From Ramlibacter lithotrophicus (GTDB lineage Bacteria > Pseudomonadota > Gammaproteobacteria > Burkholderiales > Burkholderiaceae_C), in the NCBI RefSeq assembly GCF_012184415.1, contig NZ_VTOX01000001.1, positions 248,001 through 312,000 on the forward strand: a stretch of DNA of 64,000 nt. The letters run 5' to 3'. The translations under genes were made by a program, and so were the position numbers. The notes below the pieces were generated by a model. The model was given only the letters and a program-made list of their open reading frames with translations, did no database searches and had not been told where the DNA came from. Below, one piece after another: positions 44,338-54,879 of this stretch (position 1 is its first letter; the number at the start of each line of letters is the position of its first letter).

Positions 44338-45234
44338 ATGCGCCGCCGGCACCTGCTCACCGCGCTCCCCGCGTTGGCCGCGGGCCCCCCGGCGCGGCCC
44401 GCCGGCGGGCCGCGGCCGCTGCTGCGGCGCATTCCCTCGTCGGGTGAAGAAATCCCGGCCGTCGGACTTGGCACCTGGATCACGTTCAACGTCGGCAACG
44501 ACCCGCCGGCGCGGGCCCGCTGCGCGCAGGTGATGCGGCAGTTCTTCGCCGCCGGCGGCCGCCTGATCGACTCGTCGCCGATGTATGGCTCGGCGCAAGG
44601 CGTGATTGGCGAGGGGCTGCAGGGCGCGGGCGCCGGGGCGGGCGTGTTCGCCGCCGACAAGGTGTGGACTTCGTCGAACGGCGCGGCGCAGATCGAGGCC
44701 TCGCGGCGGCTGTGGCGCGTACCGCGCTTCGACCTGCTGCAGGTCCACAACCTGCTCGCGTGGGAGGAGCAGCTGCCGCTGCTGCAGCGGATGAAGGCCG
44801 AGGGCCGGGTGCGGTACGTCGGCATCACGACGTCCGAAGGGCGGCGCCACCGCGAGGTGGAACAGATCATGCGCAGCCAGCGCATCGATTTCGTCCAGTT
44901 CACGTACAACCTGCTGGACCGCGAGGTGGAGCAGCGGCTGCTGCCGCTGGCGCAGGACCGCGGCATCGCGGTGCTGGCCAACCGGCCGTTCCGCGAAGGC
45001 GACCTGCTGCGCCAGCTCCAGCGCCATCCGCTGCCGCCATGGGCGCGAGAGATCGGGGCCGCCACGTGGGCGCAGCTGGCGCTGAAATTCATCGTCTCGC
45101 ATCCGGCGGTCACCTGCGCGATCCCGGCGACGAGCCGCGCCGACCATGTGCGGGAGAACCTGGCCGCCGCGGCCGGGCCGCTGCCGGATGCGGCGCTGCG
45201 ACAGCGCATGGCGGCGCACGCGGAGCGGCTCTGA
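44338..45234 (+). CDS. Exported aldo/keto reductase
   Basis: 298 residues. N-terminal MRRRHLLTALPALAAG has a twin-basic start and a hydrophobic stretch, so Tat export is possible. The AKR tetrad is present: D78 (IDSSPMYG), Y83, K108 (ADKVW) and H137 (QVHN). NADP-dependent carbonyl reduction is the known activity of the fold. Related exported AKRs carry a signal for folded export; the physiological substrate is unknown. Adjacent gene starts three bases after the stop. Confidence 0.85.
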   Translation: MRRRHLLTALPALAAGPPARPAGGPRPLLRRIPSSGEEIPAVGLGTWITFNVGNDPPARARCAQVMRQFFAAGGRLIDSSPMYGSAQGVIGEGLQGAGAGAGVFAADKVWTSSNGAAQIEASRRLWRVPRFDLLQVHNLLAWEEQLPLLQRMKAEGRVRYVGITTSEGRRHREVEQIMRSQRIDFVQFTYNLLDREVEQRLLPLAQDRGIAVLANRPFREGDLLRQLQRHPLPPWAREIGAATWAQLALKFIVSHPAVTCAIPATSRADHVRENLAAAAGPLPDAALRQRMAAHAERL

Positions 45235-45236
45235 AC

Positions 45237-45836
45237 ATGTTTGCGTGGTCGTCGTATGGCCCGCGCGACTTCCTGATGTTCGCGCCACGCACGTATTGGC
45301 GCCTGGTCGAGATCTACAACCAGGACCTGTGGCCGTGGCAACCGGCCGTCCTCGCGGCGGGCGTGGCGCTCGCGTGGCACGCCGCGCGGCGCGGGGCCGG
45401 GGCTCGGCGCATAACCTGCGCAGCGCTGGCGCTCGCGTGGCTGTGGGTCGCATGGGGCTTCCACTGGGAGCGCTTCGCGACGATCAACTGGGGCGCGCGT
45501 CATCTCGCCGCAGCCGGCGTGCTGCAGGCGGTGTTGCTGCTGGCGGCGGCGCTGCGCGCGCCGGACGCACCGCTCGCGATCGGGGTGCGCGGCATGCACC
45601 GTGCCGGCGTGGCGCTCGCGCTCGGCGCCACGATCGCGTACCCGCTGGCGACCGCGGCCGCCGGCGCTTCGTGGCGGCGTGCAGAGCTCGCCGGCCTGAT
45701 GCCTGAAGCGACGGCCCTCGTGACGCTGGGCCTCGTCGTCGCCACCCGGCCGCGCCGCTGGCCGTGGCTCGTCGTGCTGCCGCTGCTCACGCTGCTGCTC
45801 GGCGCCGCAACGCTGTGGTTGCTCGCCACCCGCTGA
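45237..45836 (+). CDS. Membrane protein, DUF6064-like
   Basis: 199 residues with about six helices. The N-terminal RTYWRLVEIYNQDLWPWQP resembles the FxxVxxxYNxxxWPxQ start of DUF6064 proteins. Role unknown. It begins three bases after the reductase gene, so they are probably co-transcribed. Confidence 0.65.
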   Translation: MFAWSSYGPRDFLMFAPRTYWRLVEIYNQDLWPWQPAVLAAGVALAWHAARRGAGARRITCAALALAWLWVAWGFHWERFATINWGARHLAAAGVLQAVLLLAAALRAPDAPLAIGVRGMHRAGVALALGATIAYPLATAAAGASWRRAELAGLMPEATALVTLGLVVATRPRRWPWLVVLPLLTLLLGAATLWLLATR

Positions 45837-45889
45837 GCGGATGGACTGCCGCGCCGCTGGATCACGCCCCACAGGGCTTGCGGTCCCGT

Positions 45890-45923
45890 TCCTACAGCCG
45901 GGTACCAGACGCCCGCCCACAAT
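45890..45923 (+). promoter_or_regulatory. TCCTAC-type putative promoter
   Basis: TCCTAC at 45890-45895, then 22 bases, then CACAAT at 45918-45923. TCCTAC-N19-GCCCACAAT is identical in layout to 3117-3150. Confidence 0.45.
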
Positions 45924-45998
45924 GACTTCATCGTGATGCGGTGAGCCGGCCAGTGCGCTGCGGCCGCATCGGATGCCAACCGATTCAAGGAGCAAACC

Positions 45999-46298
45999 AT
46001 GTTGAAGACCACTCTTGCCGCCGCGCTCGTCACCGTTGGCGCGCTGGGCCTGACCGGCTGCGACGTCGAGAAGACGCAGGAAGGAAACGTTTCCGTTCCG
46101 AAGTACGAAGTCGAGAAGAAGGCCTCGGGCGACGTGACGCTGCCCAAGTACGACGTGACGACGCCCGACGTGAAGGTCGGCAGCGCCGAGACCACGATCA
46201 ATGTGCCGAAGGTCACGACCGAAGAGAAGAAGATCGAGGTGCCGACGGTGCAGGTGACGCCGGCCCCCGACAAGGACGACAACAAGAAGACGCAGTAA
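45999..46298 (+). CDS. Small lipoprotein with repeated PKY/VEV segments
   Basis: 99 residues. Lipoprotein signal ending LGLTGC, so Cys21 should be acylated. The mature part has short repeats such as VSVPKYEVEKK, VTLPKYDVTT and INVPKVTTEEKK, giving alternating Val/Pro/Lys strands. No family recognised. Its promoter belongs to the TCCTAC set, suggesting stress control. AAGGAG lies before the ATG. Confidence 0.78.
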   Translation: MLKTTLAAALVTVGALGLTGCDVEKTQEGNVSVPKYEVEKKASGDVTLPKYDVTTPDVKVGSAETTINVPKVTTEEKKIEVPTVQVTPAPDKDDNKKTQ

Positions 46299-46337
46299 CG
46301 AACGGCGCGCAGGCTCGTCCTGCGCTCGCCACCGCCT

Positions 46338-46385
46338 GAAGGGCGCGCAGCGAAGGTGTCACGGCACCTTGGCTGCGCGCCCTTC
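46338..46385. terminator. Long hairpin, probable terminator
   Basis: 14-bp stem (46338-46351 with 46372-46385, GAAGGGCGCGCAGC) plus a 6-bp inner stem (AAGGTG/CACCTT) and a six-base loop. It lies between the lipoprotein gene and the DUF190 gene. No long T-run follows, so function is inferred from stability and place. Confidence 0.55.
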
Positions 46386-46445
46386 TCATGTGGGCGGCGC
46401 CTCGGGGTCCTCGCTCCGCGCGGGGCGGGCTGGTACAGTGCCCGC

Positions 46446-46769
46446 ATGCACGGCTGGCAGGTCACCTTCTTCACCCACCAGAGCGCGCGCCACCGGGGCA
46501 GGCCGATGGGCGAGTGGCTCGTCCAGCTCGCGCGCGAGCTGGGATTGCGCGGCGCCACGCTGGTGCCGGCGGAAGAGGGATTCGGCCACAACGGGCGGCT
46601 GCACGCGGCGCGCTTTTTCGAACTCGCCGAGCAGCCGATGGAGGTCGTGATGGCGCTGTCGGAGGAAGAGAGCCAGCGTCTGTTCGAGCGCCTGCAAGCC
46701 GAGGACGTGCACCTGTTCTACGTGAAGGCGCCGGTGGAGTTCGGCACCCTGGGGGAAGCGTCCGCCTGA
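46446..46769 (+). CDS. DUF190 protein
   Basis: 107 residues, soluble. GWQVTFFTHQSARHRGRPMGEWLVQLARELGLRGATLVPAEEGFG then LSEEESQRLFERL matches DUF190, a PII-like ferredoxin-fold family. DUF190 genes commonly lie next to crcB, as here (53 bases apart). A regulatory role in fluoride export is plausible but unproved. Confidence 0.85.
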   Translation: MHGWQVTFFTHQSARHRGRPMGEWLVQLARELGLRGATLVPAEEGFGHNGRLHAARFFELAEQPMEVVMALSEEESQRLFERLQAEDVHLFYVKAPVEFGTLGEASA

Positions 46770-46822
46770 TCGGCGCGGCGGCGCGAACGGGCACGCGCAG
46801 CAACAACGACGGAGAAATGCCA

Positions 46823-47215
46823 ATGCAGGCCTATGGAATCGCCGCGGTGGGCGCGGGCGCGATGTTCGGTGCGTGGCTGCGCTGGTGGCTCGCGCTGCGG
46901 CTCAATGCGCTGCTGCCGGTCCTCCCGTTCGGCACGCTCGCGGCCAACCTGCTGGGCGGCTTCCTGGTCGGCGTCGCCGTCGCGTTGTTTCACCGCCATC
47001 CCAGCCTGCCGCCCGAGGCGAGGCTGTTCGTGGTCACCGGATTCCTCGGCGCCCTCACCACGTTTTCCACCTTCTCGGCGGAGGTCGTCGCCATGCTGCA
47101 GCGGGGCGACCATGCGTGGGCGGCGGCGACGGCGGTCGCGCACCTGTTCGGATCGCTTCTCATGACCGCGCTGGGCCTGGCGGTGGTGCCGCTGCTGGCG
47201 CGCAGCGCCGGCTGA
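46823..47215 (+). CDS. crcB: Fluoride exporter CrcB (Fluc)
   Basis: 130 residues, four helices. Motifs FGAWLRWWLALRLN, PFGTLAANLLGGFLVG (pore Asn) and VTGFLGALTTFSTFSAEVV (the sodium-site TFSTFS turn) are diagnostic. Fluc channels export fluoride as dual-topology dimers. ATG 46823 is chosen because GGAGA lies seven bases before it; ATG 46817 is too close. I found no fluoride riboswitch upstream. Confidence 0.93.
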   Translation: MQAYGIAAVGAGAMFGAWLRWWLALRLNALLPVLPFGTLAANLLGGFLVGVAVALFHRHPSLPPEARLFVVTGFLGALTTFSTFSAEVVAMLQRGDHAWAAATAVAHLFGSLLMTALGLAVVPLLARSAG

Positions 47216-47495
47216 ACTTGCAGCGGCGCGGCACGGATACGTGTCGGCGCAGGGCGCGGCGCGTGCTGTTTGTCAACGATGCCCCTCGGCCGCGGTCAGG
47301 TGCGGCGCGTTCGCGCGCGCTCGGAAATATTTTTTTTCAGCCGCCGGATATCCACTTGTTCTGTGGATAACCCTGTTGGCTTTCCCGGGACGGATGCCGC
47401 GGGCCCAGCGCCCGCGCGGCGCCCGACGCATTGACCGGCAAAGCAGCAGGTGTGCGCACGGAGTTGCGATCAGGCAACAGCACCATGCCGCGAGC
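47216..47495. other. Gene-poor stretch with paired DnaA-box-like sites
   Basis: No supported gene. An AT-rich patch (eight T at 47330-47337) is followed by TATCCAC-N7-GTGGATA (47349-47369). The right half extends to TGTGGATAA, a perfect DnaA box on the minus strand. No replication genes adjoin it. Confidence 0.4.
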
Positions 47496-47681
47496 TCAGT
47501 CGCGGCTGCTGTCATCGACAGGGGTGCGTGTCTTCTGGCGATCGAGCTCGATGCTCCTGAGGTTCGCGAGCGCGCTCTCGGCGCCTTCGCCCGAGCGCCG
47601 CTGGCGCGGCGGCCGGTCCCCGCGCCGGTCATGGTCGGAGCGGTCCTTGGAGGGTTTGCGGTCGGTGGGAGCGGCTTTCAC
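47496..47681 (-). CDS. Possible small basic/acidic hydrophilic protein
   Basis: 61 residues from GTG: a strongly charged N-terminus (TDRKPSKDRSDHDRRGDRPPRQRR) followed by a helical EGAESALANLRSIELDRQK. Nearly all third positions are G or C on this strand and the opposite reading is poor, which supports coding. Start is uncertain. No family recognised. Confidence 0.45.
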   Translation of the reverse strand: MKAAPTDRKPSKDRSDHDRRGDRPPRQRRSGEGAESALANLRSIELDRQKTRTPVDDSSRD

Positions 47682-47804
47682 GGCGCCAGTGTGCGGCAGC
47701 GGCCGGCCGGCTCGCTGTAGGCGGGTGGAGCATCGGCCGGTAGGGATTGCCCTGCGCCGATGCTGCACCTGGGCCGAATGGCGGGCGAAGAGCGCGGGCG
47801 TGCC

Positions 47805-48092
47805 TCAGCGGCCGGGCGCCGCGCCGCCGCCGGCGGGCGTGCCCGGCGCGCCGGCGCCGCCACCGCCGCTGGCCGGCGCGCTGCCGCTGGCCGGAGCCGT
47901 TGTCGTGCCCTTGGTGCCGGATTCGGTCGTGGTGCCTGGCCCGGCGGTGGTGCCGGAGCCCGGCGCGCCCATGCTGGTCGAGCCGCCGCTCGTGGACGCG
48001 CGCGTGTCGGCCGTGGACTGGCAGCCCGCGGCCAGCGCGGCGGCGAAGGTCAGGCCGAGCAGGCCGGCGGAGCGGATGAAGTCGAATGCCAT
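47805..48092 (-). CDS. Small Ser/Gly/Thr-rich lipoprotein
   Basis: 95 residues. Signal peptide with lipobox LAAGC (Cys24), then a low-complexity tail of Gly, Ser, Thr, Ala and Pro. It is probably exposed and unstructured on the envelope. No family recognised. Confidence 0.65.
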   Translation of the reverse strand: MAFDFIRSAGLLGLTFAAALAAGCQSTADTRASTSGGSTSMGAPGSGTTAGPGTTTESGTKGTTTAPASGSAPASGGGGAGAPGTPAGGGAAPGR

Positions 48093-48167
48093 GGATGTTC
48101 CTCGTTCAAGCGCGGAAGTGCGCCAGCAGGCGAGGGCAATGCGCGTTCCCGGCGACGCGGGGCCAGC

Positions 48168-48548
48168 TCACGGTTCCTGCAGCCAGCGGATCGCTTCGGT
48201 CACCGTCGTGAAGACGCGCAACTGCAATCCTTGCCGCACGGCCACCTTCTCGCTGGTGCGCGTGATCTTGTCGGGCGGCACCACGGTGGCCAGCTTTTCC
48301 AGGTGCTGCAGGTGGCGCGCCACTTCCTCGCCGATGCGGAAATGGTCGGTGAACTTCAGCGTGGCGGAGATGCCGAGCTGGTCCACCAGCATGCGGCGAT
48401 CGCCCAGCCGGCACGACTCCTCGCCCGCTTGCCCGATCAGGTGCACGAAATCGTCGATGGTCGCCGGGCCGCTGAGCTTCACCGATGTGAACTCGGGCAG
48501 GCGGTGGATGCTGGCTTCGAGCGAGGGCAATCTCAGCACGTGGGGCAT
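48168..48548 (-). CDS. STAS/SpoIIAA-like protein
   Basis: 126 residues, soluble. LRLPSLEASIHRLPEFTSVKLSGPATIDDFVHLIGQAGEESCRLGDRRMLVDQLGI and the closing FTTVTEAIRWLQEP follow the SpoIIAA/DUF7793-like alpha/beta pattern, with the regular lysine/aspartate strand ends of that fold. No phosphorylatable Ser in a classic STAS motif is evident. It follows a response regulator gene by 11 bases, so the two likely work together. Confidence 0.7.
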   Translation of the reverse strand: MPHVLRLPSLEASIHRLPEFTSVKLSGPATIDDFVHLIGQAGEESCRLGDRRMLVDQLGISATLKFTDHFRIGEEVARHLQHLEKLATVVPPDKITRTSEKVAVRQGLQLRVFTTVTEAIRWLQEP

Positions 48549-48559
48549 GGGCCCGGATC

Positions 48560-48955
48560 TTAAGGCGATCCGGCGGGAGCGCCTTGTCGGGCCAGGCTGA
48601 ACTGCACCAGGTACTCCACCAGCGCGTCCATGTCGAACGACTTGTCGAACACGGCGTCCGCGCCGGCTTCGCGCGCGTACTGGCGCACCGGGTCGCGTGT
48701 GTAGTTGCTCAGGACCACCGCCTTCTGGTCGGGGCGCCGCGTGCGGCAATGCCTCAACACATCGAAGCCGTGCCCCTGGCCGAGGAACAGGTCGACCAGC
48801 GCGAGGTCCCAGCCGTCGGGGTGTGCGCTGAGCCATTCGCTGGCCTGCGGCTCGGTGCCGGCCACTTTCACGACGCGGGCGCCGGGGATCGCCTGGAGGG
48901 TGCGCGTGACCTGCTCGCACACCAGCGGGTTGTCTTCGACCAGGATGACTTTCAT
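48560..48955 (-). CDS. Single-domain response regulator
   Basis: 131 residues, receiver domain only. Acidic pair ED near residue 8 (VILVEDNP), phospho-acceptor in LALVDLFLGQGHG, the Ser/Thr site LSNYT and the Lys in DKSFD. No output domain, so it acts through protein contacts, like CheY. The chosen ATG (48955) begins the fold; longer readings add no domain. Confidence 0.88.
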   Translation of the reverse strand: MKVILVEDNPLVCEQVTRTLQAIPGARVVKVAGTEPQASEWLSAHPDGWDLALVDLFLGQGHGFDVLRHCRTRRPDQKAVVLSNYTRDPVRQYAREAGADAVFDKSFDMDALVEYLVQFSLARQGAPAGSP

Positions 48956-49000
48956 GCTGTTGTTGTCCGGTCCCACCGGCATGGCGGGCCGCATTCCCGA

Positions 49001-49033
49001 TCATCGGCTGAGTGGCGGCCCCCTCCTGTAGGA
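49001..49033 (-). promoter_or_regulatory. TCCTAC-type putative promoter
   Basis: On the minus strand TCCTAC (49033-49028) is followed after 21 bases by GATGAT (49006-49001), within GCCGATGAT. It precedes the response regulator gene. Confidence 0.4.
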
Positions 49034-49091
49034 AGGGGGCTCATCGCTCCGTGCGAGCGGGGCCGTCGGGGCGCTGCGCGGCGCGTGGAGC

Positions 49092-49466
49092 CTAAGCCGC
49101 GCCGGCGCCGAACTCGCCCTGCAGCTGCGCGGCGCGCTGTTCGTCGAAGCGGCCGGGGTCCTGCACCGCCGACAAGGCGTTGTGCACCTTGTGCACGCCG
49201 GGCAGGTGGGTCAGCTGCGATAGCAGGCGGTCCTGCTCGCTGGCCAGCACGTGGCCCGAAACGCGGACGATGCCGCCGTCGACGCTTACCCGGATCGCAT
49301 CGGGATGGCTCACGAGCCGGCCGATGCAGCCCTGGACCTGTTCGCGCAGGCGGGATTGACTGAGCACCTGCCCGCGCGCCTGGCGCCGCGCCACCGCCGA
49401 ATCGAACCAGTACATGGCGGCGGCGCCGGCGGCGAACGAAGCGGCGACATTGAGGATCGGATGCAT
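49092..49466 (-). CDS. BON-domain protein
   Basis: 124 residues. A short hydrophobic N-terminus (ILNVAASFAAGAAAMYWF) is followed by one BON domain: LREQVQGCIGRLVSHPDAIRVSVDGGIVRVSGHV and the closing LPGVHKVHNAL. BON domains bind phospholipid or envelope partners and often serve osmotic stress. It follows the ku gene by four bases. Confidence 0.85.
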   Translation of the reverse strand: MHPILNVAASFAAGAAAMYWFDSAVARRQARGQVLSQSRLREQVQGCIGRLVSHPDAIRVSVDGGIVRVSGHVLASEQDRLLSQLTHLPGVHKVHNALSAVQDPGRFDEQRAAQLQGEFGAGAA

Positions 49467-49470
49467 GGGT

Positions 49471-50454
49471 TCAGGCTGCCTTCTTGCGGGGCTTCGGTTT
49501 CACGGTGGTGGTCGAACGCGCGGTGCTCTTGGTCGCGGCCGCCCGCTTGCGCGGCGCCTCGTGCTCCTCGTCGTTCGCGGCCTTGCGGCGCAAGCCGGCG
49601 GCTTTCGCCTTCGGCGCCTCCGCATCCGCGTCTTCTGCCGTCCGGCCGGCAGCGCCGCCGCGCAGGCTGCGCCGCAGCAGCTCGGTGAGGTCGATGATGT
49701 CGGCGCTTTCCCTGACTTCCTCGCCCGGCAGCGGCTTCGTGATGTGCCCGCCTTCGCCGGCCTTCACCTTCGCCTCGATCACCTGTTCCAGCTTCTCGCG
49801 GAATTCGTCGTGGAAGGCGTCCGGCTTCCATTCGTCCTGCAGCTCGTTGACCAGCTGTTCGGCCATCTTCAGTTCGCGCTCGGTGATGCTCGTCTCCTTC
49901 TGGTCGGGCAGGGGCAGGCCCGCGGTGTCGCGCACTTCGTCGGACCAGCGCAGCAGCTCCAGCACCAGGCCGTCGCCGGCTGGAACCAGCGCGGCGAGGT
50001 GCTGGCGGGTGGAGATCACCACCCGCGCGAGCCCCACCTTGCCGGTGCGGCGCAGCGTCTCCAGCAGCAGCAGGTACGGCTTCTGTCCCTTGGCCGCAGG
50101 CGCCACGTAGTACGGCTTGTTGAAATAGGTGGTCGGGATGCGGCTGCCGTCGACGAAGGCCTCGATGTCGATCGTCTGCGTCGACTTGGGCAGGGCCGCC
50201 TTGATCTCGTCGGGCTCGAGGACCACGAACTGGTCCTTTTCGTATTCGAAGCCCTTGACCACTTCCTCCTTCTGCATCGCCTCGCCGGTGGTCTTGTTCA
50301 CCTGCCGGTTGCCGACGGCGCTCATCGACTTCTTGTCGAGCAGGTGGAACTTCATCCGGCTCTCGGCCGTGGCCGAGTGCAGCGTGACGGGAATGTGGAC
50401 CAGCCCGAAGCTGATCGCCCCTTTCCACAGGGTGCGGGTGCTGGAAGGTGCCAT
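49471..50454 (-). CDS. ku: Non-homologous end-joining protein Ku
   Basis: 327 residues. The bacterial Ku core runs from MAPSSTRTLWKGAISFGLVHIPV to about residue 260, including TYFNKPYYVAP and GLARVVISTRQHLAAL. The last ~70 residues are Lys/Arg/Ala-rich, a C-terminal extension that helps DNA binding and threading. Ku recruits the ligase LigD; no ligD lies in the window. Its promoter carries the TCCTAC element, matching stress control. Confidence 0.93.
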   Translation of the reverse strand: MAPSSTRTLWKGAISFGLVHIPVTLHSATAESRMKFHLLDKKSMSAVGNRQVNKTTGEAMQKEEVVKGFEYEKDQFVVLEPDEIKAALPKSTQTIDIEAFVDGSRIPTTYFNKPYYVAPAAKGQKPYLLLLETLRRTGKVGLARVVISTRQHLAALVPAGDGLVLELLRWSDEVRDTAGLPLPDQKETSITERELKMAEQLVNELQDEWKPDAFHDEFREKLEQVIEAKVKAGEGGHITKPLPGEEVRESADIIDLTELLRRSLRGGAAGRTAEDADAEAPKAKAAGLRRKAANDEEHEAPRKRAAATKSTARSTTTVKPKPRKKAA

Positions 50455-50460
50455 GCCGCA

Positions 50461-50493
50461 ACCCTATCCCATCGGTGGACGGATGCTGTAGGA
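50461..50493 (-). promoter_or_regulatory. TCCTAC-type putative promoter of ku
   Basis: On the minus strand TCCTAC (50493-50488) and, 21 bases on, TAGGGT (50466-50461), only seven bases before the ku ATG. If real, the transcript is nearly leaderless. Confidence 0.35.
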
Positions 50494-50650
50494 CGCGGCA
50501 GCAAGCCGCTGTGCGGCGCCGCTGTGGGCGCGCGGCGCCGCGGGCCGGACCGCCCACGGCCGGCCGGAGACGGTTGACCCCGGCCGTCGCCGTTGGCCGA
50601 TACCGGCCGAACGAGGCCCGCCGCAGACTCGGGGCCAACAGGAGTTCACC

Positions 50651-50944
50651 ATGTCCGCGCCGTACCAGCCAGAGGAGTTCGTCATGTTGCCGCGGGCCAC
50701 GCACGATTTCATCCTGCAGGCGCTGCGCGACGCGTCCGTGGCACTGAGCCGCACCCACCGGTTGCGCGCCACGTCGCACATCCTGCTGGCGGACGGCATC
50801 CGGCTCACCCGCGACAATTCTTTCGAGATCGACCACCTCGACCAGGTGCTGCTGATGAACCTGGTCGAGAAGCTCCTCGCGCGCGCCGGCCAGCCGCCGG
50901 GCCCGCTGCCGGTCGCGGCGATCAATCGATCAGCTTGTTCTTGA
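50651..50944 (+). CDS. Small soluble protein of unknown function
   Basis: 97 residues. AGGAG precedes the ATG by seven bases. Predicted helical (HDFILQALRDASVALSRTHRLRATSHIL) with a short acidic part (NSFEIDHLDQVLLMNLVEKLL). No family recognised. Its 3' end overlaps the convergent regulator gene by 23 bases. Confidence 0.6.
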   Translation: MSAPYQPEEFVMLPRATHDFILQALRDASVALSRTHRLRATSHILLADGIRLTRDNSFEIDHLDQVLLMNLVEKLLARAGQPPGPLPVAAINRSACS

Positions 50945-51566
50945 GGGCGTAGTAGGTGAGGTCGCTGTTGGAGGTCAGGCCCATCTTCTCCATCAGGCGG
51001 GTGCGGTAGGTACTGACGGTCTTGACGCTCAGCGACAGCGCGTTCGCGATCTCGCCGGCCGTTTCGCCCTTGGCGAGCTTGAGGAACACCTGGAATTCGC
51101 GCTCCGACAGCAGGTCGTGCGCGGCGCTGCCGTCCTTGCGGTCCAGTTGCTGGGCGATGAGCTCGGCCACCGACGGGGAAATGTAGCGCCGGCCCAGCGC
51201 GATGGTCCGGATCGCGTTGACGATCTCCATCGGCTCGCATTCCTTGTTGAGGTAGCCGCTGGCGCCCTGCTTGATCAGGTTGACGGCGTACTGCTCCTCC
51301 GGATAGCCGGACAGGATCAGGATGCCGACGTCGGGCGCCTTGGCCCGGATCATCGCGAGCGCGTCGATGCCGCTCTGGCCCGGCATCGACAGGTCCATGA
51401 TGATCACGTCCATCTCGGTCGTGCGCACGAGGTCGATCGCTTCACGACCGGTCGAGGCTTCGCCGACCACGCGCATGTCGACCATTTCGGAGAGGAATTG
51501 CTTCAGGCCGGCGCGGACGATGGCGTGGTCGTCCACGATGCCGATCTTGATGATGGAACTGTTCAT
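50922..51566 (-). CDS. NarL/FixJ-type LuxR response regulator
   Basis: 214 residues. Receiver with phospho-acceptor in VIIMDLSMPGQSG near residue 57 and the Lys of YLNKEC near 108; C-terminal LuxR helix-turn-helix SEREFQVFLKLAKGETAGEIANALSLSVKTVSTYRTRLMEKMGL. A DNA-binding regulator. No kinase gene adjoins it; the hybrid kinases elsewhere in the window lack an output regulator and are possible partners (inference). Confidence 0.92.
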   Translation of the reverse strand: MNSSIIKIGIVDDHAIVRAGLKQFLSEMVDMRVVGEASTGREAIDLVRTTEMDVIIMDLSMPGQSGIDALAMIRAKAPDVGILILSGYPEEQYAVNLIKQGASGYLNKECEPMEIVNAIRTIALGRRYISPSVAELIAQQLDRKDGSAAHDLLSEREFQVFLKLAKGETAGEIANALSLSVKTVSTYRTRLMEKMGLTSNSDLTYYALKNKLID

Positions 51567-51694
51567 GGTGCGACGGCAAAGGAGTGGCTCATCAGCGTCG
51601 AAGTGTGCACGCCAAATTCGCGGCGCGGGGGCCGCCGCGGCCGCGGCACCGCAAGTCCCGGCGTTGTCCTACAGGATGCGCGGACGGCGGGCCT

Positions 51695-52585
51695 TCATTC
51701 GAGCGTGTGCAGCGGAATGTCGTTCTCGGCCGCGAGCCGGTCGAGTTCGGCGCGACTGCGCGCGCTCATGAACGCGGCGATGGCCTGGTGCGTCGCCGGC
51801 GCGAACATCGCGCGCATGTCGGCGGCCTGCACGCCGGCTGCGGCGCAGAGCGCGGCCGCGAAGTGGGGCTCCAGCGCCGCCACGGCGACGCGCCCGTCGC
51901 GGCAGGCATAGATGCGGTAGCCGGCATGCGCGCCACCGACGGCGCCTTGCGGCTGCGTCAGTCCCCATTGGCGCGGCAGCCCGAGGTAGCCGGCCGCGTC
52001 GGCGAGCGCGACTTCGAGGTACCGGCCCGCCGGATGCGTTTCGCCCGTGCCCGCGTAACGCTCGGCCTGCTGCAGCGCCGCCTGCAGCACGGCCTCGGTC
52101 GCCATCAGCGAGCCGCCCATGTCCGCGTACAAGGTGGGCGGCAGGTCCAGCCCCGTGACGAGGTCGTTCGCCGCGAGGTAGGTGAGGTCGTGGCCCGGTT
52201 CCTCGGCCGCGGCGCCCGGCCCGCCGACGATCGCCACCTGCGACAGCTCCGGATAGCGTGTGTGCAGCTGCTGCCAGCCGAGGCCCAGCTTCGCCAGGGC
52301 GGATGGACGGAAGGACGTGAGCAGCACGTTGGCCTTGGCGAGTTCGGCGTGCAGGAGTTCCTGGCCGGTCCCGGTCTTGAGATCGGCGCTGCGCACGGTG
52401 ACGCCCTCGTGCAATTGCCTGTAGGCGGCCGGGTTGTAGCTGCCCATCGGGTCGCCCGAGGGCGGCTCCAGCTTCACGCAGGTCGCGCCCATGCGCCGGC
52501 ATCGCATCAGCGCGGCCGGGCCCGGGAGGTTGAGCGCGAGGCTGAGGATGCGGGTGCCGGCGAGCGGGTGGAAGGACGTGGCCAT
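51695..52585 (-). CDS. CaiB/BaiF (family III) CoA-transferase
   Basis: 296 residues, shorter than the usual ~400 because the C-terminal crossing segment is reduced. LAGTRILSLALNLPGPAALMRCRRMGATCVKLEPPSGDPM is the family start; DLKTGTGQELL and the GHDLTYLAANDL stretch, with the candidate catalytic Asp, follow. Known members move CoA between carboxylic acids, e.g. alpha-methylacyl-CoA racemase. Substrate unknown. Confidence 0.88.
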   Translation of the reverse strand: MATSFHPLAGTRILSLALNLPGPAALMRCRRMGATCVKLEPPSGDPMGSYNPAAYRQLHEGVTVRSADLKTGTGQELLHAELAKANVLLTSFRPSALAKLGLGWQQLHTRYPELSQVAIVGGPGAAAEEPGHDLTYLAANDLVTGLDLPPTLYADMGGSLMATEAVLQAALQQAERYAGTGETHPAGRYLEVALADAAGYLGLPRQWGLTQPQGAVGGAHAGYRIYACRDGRVAVAALEPHFAAALCAAAGVQAADMRAMFAPATHQAIAAFMSARSRAELDRLAAENDIPLHTLE

Positions 52586-52733
52586 GGCTGCAGCTGCGGA
52601 GTTTGCGCAAGACTAGCAGGCAATCCGGGTGCGGCGGACGCCAAGGCGACGGCCGTTGGCGCGGCGAGGCCGGCGGCCCGGCCGGCCCGCACACGGCTAC
52701 CATAGCGGCTGAGATCAGTTACACAGGCCGGCA

Positions 52734-54826
<2,093 letters not shown>

Positions 54827-54879
54827 CTACCAGCTATGCCGCCGCGGCATTGGCGGCGGAGGCCGGAGCCTGGCACGGG

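Noticed and set aside
46353..46370. AAGGTG/CACCTT as a third NsrR site
   Set aside because: The halves are only six bases apart and lie inside a larger hairpin; the two accepted sites have nine bases between GGTGC and GCACC.
46299..46445. Fluoride riboswitch before DUF190-crcB
   Set aside because: I looked for the conserved crcB-motif core and did not see it.
47431..48600. 389-codon plus-strand open frame
   Set aside because: It runs opposite a lipoprotein with a clear lipobox and a STAS-like protein, both on the minus strand, and has no domain of its own.
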